From JAAFHS01 sp031396505 (GTDB lineage: Bacteria; Pseudomonadota; Alphaproteobacteria; Rhodobacterales; Rhodobacteraceae), in NCBI GenBank assembly GCA_031396505.1, contig JANNKX010000095.1, forward strand, positions 1 to 7,752: a stretch of 7,752 nucleotides of DNA. Reading direction: 5' to 3'. Below the pieces are notes generated by a model that did not search any database, had not been told where the DNA came from, and worked only from the letters and a program-made list of their open reading frames with translations. Position numbers and translations under genes: made by a program. This document shows positions 1-4,927 of the stretch, piece after piece (within the stretch, counting starts at the first letter, position 1; each line of letters starts with the position of its first letter).

Positions 1-267
1 CATCCGAAACCCGACACCCAGTTCCCGCGCCATGATCTGCGCCAGCGTCGTCTTGCCCAAACCCGGCGGCCCATGAAACAGCGTATGATCCATCGCCTCG
101 CCCCGCATCTTCGCAGATGCGATGAACACCGCCAGATTGGCCCGCGCCTCGGCCTGCCCGATGAATTCGGCCAACATCTGCGGCCGCAAGGCGCGGTCAT
201 GGTCCTCGGGCAGCTTTTCGGGGCGCAGGGCGGGGTCAGAGGTCATGATGGAGGCCATAGTGTCCAT
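1..267 (-). CDS. ruvB: Holliday junction branch-migration ATPase RuvB (N-terminal part, cut by window edge)
   Basis: RuvB is the hexameric AAA+ motor that, with RuvA, drives branch migration of Holliday junctions in the cytoplasm. Only the first 89 codons lie in the window; the rest continues beyond base 1. Visible are the N-terminal stretch typical of the family (DRALRP near residues 25-30, then EFIGQ at 34-38) and an intact Walker A motif GPPGLGKTT at residues 66-74 (bases 46-72). The ATG at 267 shares its A with the TAA of the upstream membrane-protein gene (TAATG), and an AGG lies 7 bases before it, so this start and translational coupling are likely. In-frame ATGs at codons 4 and 8 are alternatives. 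It is the last visible gene of the ruvC-ruvA-membrane protein-ruvB cluster. Nothing suggests damage in the visible part. Confidence 0.96.
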   Translation of the reverse strand, partial: MDTMASIMTSDPALRPEKLPEDHDRALRPQMLAEFIGQAEARANLAVFIASAKMRGEAMDHTLFHGPPGLGKTTLAQIMARELGVGFRM

Positions 268-821
268 TATTGCGCCTGTGGCAACCGTTTGCGCAGCCAG
301 TCGAGCACTGACCGGGCCTCGCTCTCCGCCAATCCCAATGCAAGATCCTGGGTTCGACCGGAGTACACAAACCGAATTGCGCCAAACCGGCTATTTCCCA
401 TGAAAGGAAAGGCCCCACCACGCGGCGTGCCCCGCCACAGTCGCGGCTCCACGCGCAGATCGCGGATATCCGCACCGCGATAGACCCTGCGACGCGAAAA
501 CCCGAAAGCGCTTCGTATGACCTCCAGATCACCGCCATCAATCCGGATTATCTCTCGCCCCGAGAACATCCAAAGCAGCATTCCACCCGCCACAATCCAA
601 CCAAAGGACCACATTGCAATGGCAATAACCGCCAGTGCAACAGGCTTGAAAGACTGTGCTGTCACCACTTCGGTGATGCCGATGGCAGTCCATATGGCAA
701 ACCAAATTGACAGAAACACCATGACAAAGCGGATGCGCACCGCCGGGATGACAAGCGTTTCGCCCTCACCTCTGCGTAGGATGGAATAGCGTTGTGCTCC
801 GGTTGGGACGCCTCCGGTCAT
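267..821 (-). CDS. Two-helix membrane protein with possible PH-like C-terminal domain, between ruvA and ruvB
   Basis: This 184-residue protein is one I cannot name. After a short polar N-terminus there are two hydrophobic segments, about residues 32-54 and 61-86, which should form a membrane hairpin. The roughly 95 residues after SGRE (87-90) are basic and look like alternating strands ending in a helix (about 165-180, ESEARSVLDWLRKRL). That arrangement resembles small bacterial PH-like (bPH) membrane proteins, which is a judgement from pattern only. Its ATG overlaps the ruvA stop as ATGA, and its TAA overlaps the ruvB start as TAATG, so it is embedded in the ruv operon and probably translated by coupling; no strong Shine-Dalgarno sequence precedes it. 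Its base composition is lower in GC than its neighbours: about 50% in 601-660 against about 67% in 1081-1140 within ruvA, by hand count. A role in recombination is suggested only by position. That it is a real gene is fairly sure; its function is unknown. Confidence 0.85.
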   Translation of the reverse strand: MTGGVPTGAQRYSILRRGEGETLVIPAVRIRFVMVFLSIWFAIWTAIGITEVVTAQSFKPVALAVIAIAMWSFGWIVAGGMLLWMFSGREIIRIDGGDLEVIRSAFGFSRRRVYRGADIRDLRVEPRLWRGTPRGGAFPFMGNSRFGAIRFVYSGRTQDLALGLAESEARSVLDWLRKRLPQAQ

Positions 822-1483
822 CGCGGTGCCAGCAGTTTCAACGCCGCCCGGATCAACGCGCCCGTATCCGCCTCCGGCTGATCCCCTGCCACCGTCGCCA
901 CCGCCTGCGCTGCATCGCTTTGCCCATAGCCAAGGTTCAACAGGGCCGACAGCGCATCCGCCGTCACCCCCGCCCGCACCGCCGCAAGTCCCGGTTTGAC
1001 CACCACACGCGGCGCGTCTGCCTCGATCACCACATCCTGCGCATTTGCCACCGCCGACAGCGCCACCCCCGCCGCCATCACCCCCGGTGCCTTGGCCTTC
1101 AACTCCAGTATCACCCGCTGCGCCAGTTTCGGCCCAACCCCCGGTGCCGCCTGAATGGCCCGCGCATCACCCAGCGTGATCGCCCGCGCGGCACCTTCCG
1201 CCCCCAGCGTGCCCAAGATCGCCATCGCGGCCTTCGCCCCCACGCCCTGCACCGTCGTCAGCAACTTGTGCCATTCCTTTTCCAGCATTGTCGGAAAGCC
1301 GAACAATTGCTGCAAATCCTCGCGCACCACCAGTTCGGTATACAGCGACACCGCCTCGCCCAGTCCCGGCAACCCCGCCAGCGTCCGGTCACTGACATGC
1401 ACAATATACCCCACGCCCCGCACGTCGATCAGCACATGATCGCCGCCGCGCCAGTCCAGCCGCCCGGAAATCTTTCCGATCAT
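818..1483 (-). CDS. ruvA: Holliday junction DNA-binding protein RuvA
   Basis: RuvA binds four-way junctions as a tetramer, loads RuvB rings on two opposite arms and stimulates branch migration. The 221 residues are slightly longer than the usual 200 or so. Domain I is an OB-like fold from the N-terminus MIGKISGRL to about residue 64 (LFGFP at 60-64). Domain II has the two helix-hairpin-helix motifs, around VQGVGAKAA (78-86) and APGVGPKLAQ (113-122). After a variable linker, domain III, which contacts RuvB, is visible around ADALSALLNLGY (175-186). The ATG at 1483 is preceded by a good AGAGGG Shine-Dalgarno sequence with 7 bases spacing, and it overlaps the ruvC stop as ATGA. Its own TGA overlaps the next gene's ATG in the same way. 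All landmarks are intact. Confidence 0.97.
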   Translation of the reverse strand: MIGKISGRLDWRGGDHVLIDVRGVGYIVHVSDRTLAGLPGLGEAVSLYTELVVREDLQQLFGFPTMLEKEWHKLLTTVQGVGAKAAMAILGTLGAEGAARAITLGDARAIQAAPGVGPKLAQRVILELKAKAPGVMAAGVALSAVANAQDVVIEADAPRVVVKPGLAAVRAGVTADALSALLNLGYGQSDAAQAVATVAGDQPEADTGALIRAALKLLAPR

Positions 1484-1992
1484 CCCGCCGCCCTCTGCAA
1501 TGCCGCCGCCAGCCGGCCCGACGATTGCAAATGATGCGCATGGCAGATCGCCACCGCCAGCGCATCCGCCGCATCCGGCCCCGCAATCACCACGCCCGGC
1601 AGATGAATGCGCACCATATGGTCGACCTGTACCTTGGCCGCATGCCCTACGCCGACAACCGTCTTTTTCACTGCGTTCGGCGCATATTCCCCCACCGTCA
1701 GCCCGGCCTGCGCCGGTACCAGCAGCGCAATCCCCCGCGCCTGCCCCAGTTTCAGCGTCGCCACCGCATCCTTGTTGACAAACGTATGCTCCACCGCCGC
1801 CGCATCCGGCGCATAGGTCCGGATCACCGCCGTCAGTTGCGTGTGCAGCGTCAACAGCCGCTGTGCCAGATCCCCATCATCCGCGTCCGAATGGCAGACG
1901 CCGTTCGCCACATGCGCCAGACGCGATCCGGCCACATCAATCACCCCCCACCCAAGGTTCCGAAGGCCGGGGTCGATCCCCAAAACGCGCAT
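1480..1992 (-). CDS. ruvC: Crossover junction endodeoxyribonuclease RuvC
   Basis: RuvC is the dimeric resolvase that nicks Holliday junctions symmetrically after RuvAB has moved them. Starting at the ATG at 1992 the protein has 170 residues, the normal size. The four acidic catalytic residues of the RNase H-like fold are visible: D7 in MRVLGIDPG, E68 in AAVEHTF, and D140 and D143 in PDAADALA. The match to the E. coli set D7, E66, D138, D141 is clear. I chose 1992 over the in-frame ATG at 2010 because AAAAAAGGGG lies just upstream with a suitable gap, whereas 2010 has no Shine-Dalgarno sequence and would add six residues before the first beta strand. It is the first gene of the cluster, and its TGA overlaps the ruvA ATG by 4 bases. 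An imperfect LexA-like site lies 37-51 bases upstream of the start. Confidence 0.97.
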   Translation of the reverse strand: MRVLGIDPGLRNLGWGVIDVAGSRLAHVANGVCHSDADDGDLAQRLLTLHTQLTAVIRTYAPDAAAVEHTFVNKDAVATLKLGQARGIALLVPAQAGLTVGEYAPNAVKKTVVGVGHAAKVQVDHMVRIHLPGVVIAGPDAADALAVAICHAHHLQSSGRLAAALQRAAG

Positions 1993-2028
1993 GCCTGCCC
2001 CTTTTTTCATTCATTTTTTAACGAACTA

Positions 2029-2043
2029 GCACGAAAGGGGAAC
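2029..2043 (-). promoter_or_regulatory. Possible imperfect LexA (SOS) box upstream of ruvC
   Basis: On the minus strand the site reads GTTC, seven bases (CCCTTTC), then GTGC. The alphaproteobacterial LexA consensus is GTTC-N7-GTTC, so seven of the eight fixed bases match. It lies 37 bases upstream of the chosen ruvC start, where a repressor site would be expected. From memory, ruvCAB is reported in the SOS regulon of Caulobacter, which makes LexA control plausible. Against it, the second half-site is imperfect and a lone 7/8 match can arise by chance. A further GTTC at 2026-2023 has the wrong spacing (13). Confidence 0.3.
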
Positions 2044-2254
2044 ATCCGCCACCAGTTTTGCTACGACCCCCGCTATGCCGCAACTGCAAAATACCGACCA
2101 GATGCCGCGCAAATGCGACACTTCTGGCAGGTTTTGCCGAAACGCGTTGAAAATCATGGCAGAATTGTGGCGCAAGCCATGCACGCCGCGCATCCCGGCC
2201 TTGCAGGCGCCCCCGTTGCTTTGCGCATGCAGCATAACTAAATAGCGTCTCACA

Positions 2255-2268
2255 AGGGCAAAAGCCCT
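2255..2268 (+). promoter_or_regulatory. Short leader hairpin and ribosome binding site before the DUF1127 gene
   Basis: AGGGC, an AAAA loop and GCCCT form a 5-bp stem about 17 bases before the Shine-Dalgarno AAAGGA (2286-2291), which sits 7 bases before the ATG at 2299. If transcription starts upstream of it, this hairpin lies in the 5' leader. It is not followed by a T run, so it does not look like a terminator. It could stabilise the leader or be a protein or small-RNA target; that part is guesswork. Confidence 0.35.
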
Positions 2269-2298
2269 CGGAATGAGCCGTTTATAAAGGAACACGCC

Positions 2299-2514
2299 AT
2301 GGCCGCTACGCACACGACCCGCCCAGCGCCGTTTGGCGCGATCTCGACTTACCGTTTCGTTCAACTGGTGGACGCAGTCTTTACTGCCATCGCCGCCTGG
2401 AACGACGCCCGTATGACCCGCAAGGCGTTGGGCAAACTCACCGACCACGAGCTTGATGATATCGGGCTGTGCCGGGGTGACATCGAAACGATCGGGGTTC
2501 AGCCCCGTTTCTGA
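2299..2514 (+). CDS. DUF1127 family small protein
   Basis: This 71-residue protein carries the DUF1127 (YjiS-like) signature at its C-terminus: an Arg/Trp-containing helix (AWNDARMTRKAL, 33-44) followed by LGKLTDHELDDIGLCRGDI (44-62). Proteins of this family in alphaproteobacteria are often induced by stress. One, CcaF1 of Rhodobacter sphaeroides, is reported to bind RNA and affect small-RNA maturation; whether this protein does the same is an inference from family membership. The N-terminal 30 residues are family-variable and contain an amphipathic or hydrophobic stretch (FVQLVDAVFTAIAAW). The start has a good Shine-Dalgarno sequence (AAAGGA, 7 bases away). The gene stands alone, with its own terminator 29 bases after the stop, and is convergent with the next gene. 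Confidence 0.93.
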   Translation: MAATHTTRPAPFGAISTYRFVQLVDAVFTAIAAWNDARMTRKALGKLTDHELDDIGLCRGDIETIGVQPRF

Positions 2515-2542
2515 TCCGCGCGAAACAGTGCATCCGTGATGT

Positions 2543-2577
2543 AAGGCCGCTGCTCCGACTGGACCAGCGGCCTTTGC
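2543..2577 (+). terminator. Intrinsic terminator after the DUF1127 gene
   Basis: A perfect 10-bp inverted repeat, AAGGCCGCTG (2543-2552) and CAGCGGCCTT (2565-2574), has a 12-base loop and is followed by TTTGCTT. The T run is short but the stem is GC-rich. It begins 29 bases after the DUF1127 stop and lies between convergent genes, so it may work in both directions and also stop transcripts of the minus-strand gene that ends at 2610. Confidence 0.8.
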
Positions 2578-2609
2578 TTATCGTCAGGCGCCATGCGCCA
2601 TCTGTGATT

Positions 2610-2963
2610 TCAGATATCCGTCCCGATCGTGGTGTTCAGCTTTTCTGAAACCCACAGCGTCGCCACATCCGCCTTCATCAGATACCCGCCCAGACGGTCG
2701 AACCCTTCGCCGCCCAACAGGCTGGCCACCCGCTGATCATAGATGTTGCCACCGATCTGGTTGTGGATAAACCCCTTGACCGTGATCCCGCAGGCAACCA
2801 CCGCCAGCACAGGCATCACGAACCGGAACGCCGATTTCTTGGGTTTGCGCAGATAGGCCGACCGCCCCAGCGTGCCGCGCGCCTCAAAGCCATAGCCGCG
2901 TGCATGATCTTTCTCGATCCGCGCAACGCGACCGTAAAAGTCAACAAGGTTTGGGTCTGCCAT
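2610..2963 (-). CDS. Small single-helix membrane protein, function unknown
   Basis: This 117-residue protein belongs to no family I recognise with certainty; it resembles short conserved hypothetical proteins of Rhodobacterales. The first 45 residues are polar and basic (MADPNLVDFYGRV, then Arg/Lys-rich up to RKPKKSAFR). One hydrophobic segment at about 46-65 would anchor it in the inner membrane. The remaining 50 or so residues would lie on the other side; by the positive-inside rule the N-terminus should be cytoplasmic and the C-terminus periplasmic. The ATG at 2963 is preferred because GGGA lies 8 bases upstream. An ATG two codons earlier (2969) is possible, but its gap to that GGGA is only 2 bases. 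The gene lies downstream of prmA with a hairpin between them, so it may have its own promoter. Confidence 0.8.
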   Translation of the reverse strand: MADPNLVDFYGRVARIEKDHARGYGFEARGTLGRSAYLRKPKKSAFRFVMPVLAVVACGITVKGFIHNQIGGNIYDQRVASLLGGEGFDRLGGYLMKADVATLWVSEKLNTTIGTDI

Positions 2964-2982
2964 ATCCATAGTCCCGAATAAG

Positions 2983-3012
2983 CGCCCCCGCGTTTGTTCT
3001 TTTTGCGGGGCG
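2983..3012 (-). terminator. Hairpin between prmA and the small membrane protein (possible terminator or leader structure)
   Basis: The arms CGCCCCCGC (2983-2991) and GCGGGGCG (3005-3012) pair over about 8 bp with one bulged base around an A/T-rich loop. Read on the minus strand it lies 58 bases after the prmA stop and about 20 bases before the next start. The bases after the stem on that strand (CTTATT) are a weak T run. It may end the prmA transcript; if the possible promoter at 3013-3043 is used, it would instead be the very 5' end of the next mRNA. Confidence 0.4.
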
Positions 3013-3043
3013 ATTATGGCGGAACTAAGGCATGTTTTCTCAA
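3013..3043 (-). promoter_or_regulatory. Possible promoter of the small membrane protein gene
   Basis: On the minus strand TTGAGA (3043-3038) and CATAAT (3018-3013) match the sigma-70 boxes at four and five of six bases. The spacer is 19 bases, longer than the optimum of 17. It sits between the prmA stop and the hairpin, about 50 bases before the chosen start of the small membrane protein gene. Confidence 0.3.
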
Positions 3044-3069
3044 TTGTGCGGATAAGGGGATGGACTGCC

Positions 3070-3942
3070 TTACTTCATCTGCAACGTCAGCGCTGTCCAT
3101 TCGCCCAGATCCTCGCGATGGACCACAGAAAACCCCTGTGAAACATAGGCATCCGTGATCGCCTCTGCCTGCACCACCAACAGCCCCGACAGGATCACCA
3201 TGCCCCCTGCTGCCACATGCGCCGCCATATTTGGCGCAAGCTCCATCAGCGGCCCTTTCAGGATATTTGCGAAAATCAGATTGTACGGTGCCGCATCGTG
3301 CAGACGCGGATGCGCAAAACCCGCCGCCTCCAGGCATTCCACGCGGCCCTCCAGCCCGTTGATCGCCACATTGGCCCGCGCCACATCCACCGCCACCATG
3401 TCGATATCGGATGCAATCACCACCGCATCCGGCAGGATCGCCGCCGCCGCCATCGCCAGCACGGCTGTCCCGCACCCGATATCGGCCACGCGGGCCGGCG
3501 CAAACCCCTGATCCGCCAGCCGGTCAAACGCCCGCAGACAGCCCAGTGTCGTGCCATGATGCCCCGTGCCAAAGGCCACCGTCGCCTCGATCTGCAAGGC
3601 CACGCGCCCCGCAGGCACGCGGTCCACATCATGGCTCCCGTAGACGAAAAACCGACCCGCCTCCACCGGTGACAATTCGCGCCGGACCTTGGCCACCCAG
3701 TCAATCTCCGGCAGTTCCGACACCGCAAAAGGCCGCGCCCCAAAGGCCAGCGCCAGCACATCCAACATCACCGCATCGGGCGCATCGGTGAAATACACCC
3801 CCACCTCCCACAGCGCCGACCCATCCTCGATCTCGAACACCCCCACACCCATCGGCGCTGGCGTCAGCTTTTCAATCGCGGCGGCCAGCGCAGTGGCGGC
3901 ATCCTCACCCGGCAGCGTCGTCAGGGCAGTAAAGGTGGGCAT
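3070..3942 (-). CDS. prmA: Ribosomal protein L11 methyltransferase PrmA
   Basis: PrmA transfers methyl groups from S-adenosylmethionine to lysines and the N-terminus of ribosomal protein L11. At 290 residues it has the usual length (293 in E. coli). The N-terminal L11-binding domain covers about residues 1-100. The catalytic Rossmann domain shows AFGTGHHGTT (123-132), the SAM-binding motif I VADIGCGTAVLAMAA (152-166), the acidic SDID (178-181) at the end of beta 2, and FANILKGPL (224-232), which corresponds to the N-I-L motif of the family. I chose the ATG at 3942 because AAAGG lies 7 bases upstream; a GTG five codons earlier would overlap that site. It follows msrA by 51 bases on the same strand with no terminator between them, so the two may be cotranscribed. 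No key residue seems missing. Confidence 0.95.
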   Translation of the reverse strand: MPTFTALTTLPGEDAATALAAAIEKLTPAPMGVGVFEIEDGSALWEVGVYFTDAPDAVMLDVLALAFGARPFAVSELPEIDWVAKVRRELSPVEAGRFFVYGSHDVDRVPAGRVALQIEATVAFGTGHHGTTLGCLRAFDRLADQGFAPARVADIGCGTAVLAMAAAAILPDAVVIASDIDMVAVDVARANVAINGLEGRVECLEAAGFAHPRLHDAAPYNLIFANILKGPLMELAPNMAAHVAAGGMVILSGLLVVQAEAITDAYVSQGFSVVHREDLGEWTALTLQMK

Positions 3943-3993
3943 CGGGTGGCCTTTCACGGAATGACGGCGGCATAGACCCCGCCCGATCCATGG

Positions 3994-4650
3994 TCAAGCC
4001 TGCACGCCCACCCCAATCGGGCAGGTCACACCCGTACCCCCGATGCCGCAATAACCTGATGGGTTCTTCGCCAGATACTGCTGGTGATAATCCTCGGCGT
4101 AAAAGAATTCCGGCGCTGGAATGATCTCGGTCGTGATCGCCCCGTATCCCGCCGCTTTCAGGTTTGCGGCAAACACCGCCCGGGTTGCCTGTGCCGCCGC
4201 CGCCTGCGCATCGCTATAGGTGTAAATCCCCGACCGGTAGGTCGAACCCATATCATTGCCCTGCCGCATGCCCTGGGTCGGATCATGCCCCTCCCAGAAC
4301 AGCTTCAGTAATGCCTCATAGCTGATGACCTTCGGATCGAAAATCACCCGTACCACCTCGTTATGCCCGGTCATCTGGGTGCAGGTTTCCTTATACGTCG
4401 GGTTCGGCGTGAACCCGCCCGCATAGCCCACCATCGTCAGCCAGACGCCTTGGGTTTGCCAGAACTTGCGCTCCACCCCCCAGAAACAGCCCATCCCGAA
4501 CATCGCCTCCTCCATGCCCGCAGGCACAGGGGATTTCAGCGGAATGCCGGTCAGGAAATGCGTCTCGGCCGTGGGCAGCGGTGTGGCCCGCCCCGGCAAA
4601 GCATTGGCCGCAGAAACCATCTCGCTCGCTTTGCGGGACATGAAGAACAT
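3994..4650 (-). CDS. msrA: Peptide methionine (S)-S-oxide reductase MsrA
   Basis: MsrA reduces the S epimer of methionine sulfoxide in proteins and as free amino acid, repairing oxidative damage with thioredoxin as electron donor. The 218-residue form here has the E. coli-like N-terminal extension (about 45 residues). The catalytic motif is GCFWG with C55. Other conserved parts are GYAGG (75-79), GHNEVVRV (95-102) and EDYHQQYL (186-193). Two cysteines near the C-terminus, C201 (GYCG) and C210, fit the three-cysteine mechanism in which a recycling disulfide is passed to thioredoxin. The ATG at 4650 has an excellent GGAGG 7 bases upstream; an in-frame ATG ten codons earlier lacks this. No signal peptide is visible, so it should be cytoplasmic. 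It is the first gene of a likely msrA-prmA transcript. Confidence 0.96.
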   Translation of the reverse strand: MFFMSRKASEMVSAANALPGRATPLPTAETHFLTGIPLKSPVPAGMEEAMFGMGCFWGVERKFWQTQGVWLTMVGYAGGFTPNPTYKETCTQMTGHNEVVRVIFDPKVISYEALLKLFWEGHDPTQGMRQGNDMGSTYRSGIYTYSDAQAAAAQATRAVFAANLKAAGYGAITTEIIPAPEFFYAEDYHQQYLAKNPSGYCGIGGTGVTCPIGVGVQA

Positions 4651-4896
4651 GGGTGAACCTCCGTTTTCTGCCCCAGACATAAGCCGCCGATGCCGCCCCT
4701 TCCAGTGCCTGTCATCAAACTGCGCTTGATTGTGATATCAGCCCCTATCGCCCATGGACACAGCTTGCGTCACCACTTGGCAGGCCACTCCTCGCTTTCC
4801 CCGGGAACGCGGTCACATTCGGCGCAAGCCGCACCTGACACCGCGTGCAAGCACCACTTCTCGTCTTCCTCTCTGAAGAAATATCCTGCAGGGGGT
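4651..4896. other. Spacer between msrA and the priA terminator
   Basis: These 246 bases contain the GGAGG ribosome binding site of msrA and presumably its promoter, although no convincing -35/-10 pair is visible. The only other thing of note is an open minus-strand frame of 53 codons (GTG at 4931, stop at 4770), which overlaps the priA stop as GTGA and would encode an acidic, Trp- and Cys-containing peptide with a CAEC motif. It has no Shine-Dalgarno sequence and runs through the presumed terminator, so I do not annotate it as a gene. Confidence 0.5.
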
Positions 4897-4919
4897 CCGG
4901 GGGACGCAAAGTCCCCCGG
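4881..4919 (-). terminator. priA terminator with Rhodobacterales-type GTCCCCCGG...AGGATATTT element
   Basis: Nine perfectly paired bases, CCGGGGGAC (4897-4905) and GTCCCCCGG (4911-4919), enclose a 5-base loop. The structure starts 8 bases after the priA stop. On the minus strand the stem is followed by ACCCCCTGCAGGATATTT rather than a plain T run. I remember this arrangement (stem, CCCCC, AGGATATTT) as recurring after many genes in Rhodobacterales genomes, which suggests a dispersed terminator-like repeat. The hairpin is seen directly; the repeat status is from memory. Confidence 0.7.
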
Positions 4920-4927
4920 TGCCGCCC

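Larger units (their letters stand above)
1993..2298. other. Divergent intergenic region between ruvC and the DUF1127 gene
   Basis: These 306 bases hold the promoters of the ruv operon (minus strand) and of the DUF1127 gene (plus strand). Beyond the LexA-like site and the leader hairpin listed separately I see no gene. A 140-codon open frame crosses this region on the minus strand, but it runs antisense through the DUF1127 gene and has no family-like sequence. A weak sigma-70-like pair for the plus strand, TTGCTT (2216-2221) and TAAATA (2239-2244) with 17-base spacing, matches consensus poorly and is not claimed as a promoter. No tRNA or known small RNA was recognised. Confidence 0.6.

Noticed and set aside
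794..2241. Long plus-strand frames opposite ruvA and ruvC (794-1534 and 1525-2241)
   Set aside because: His/Arg/Pro/Gln-rich translations without motifs; the opposite strand carries intact RuvA and RuvC.
2216..2244. TTGCTT-N17-TAAATA as a promoter of the DUF1127 gene
   Set aside because: Only three of six bases match in each hexamer; too weak to separate from chance, although the general position would be sensible.
2026..2448. 140-codon minus-strand frame crossing the ruvC/DUF1127 spacer
   Set aside because: It is antisense to the DUF1127 gene, has no recognisable family features, and would occupy the region needed for the divergent promoters.
2587..2599. Small GGCGC-CAT-GCGCC hairpin after the small membrane protein gene
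   Set aside because: Five base pairs with a 3-base loop and no T run; common by chance at this GC content and next to a much better terminator.
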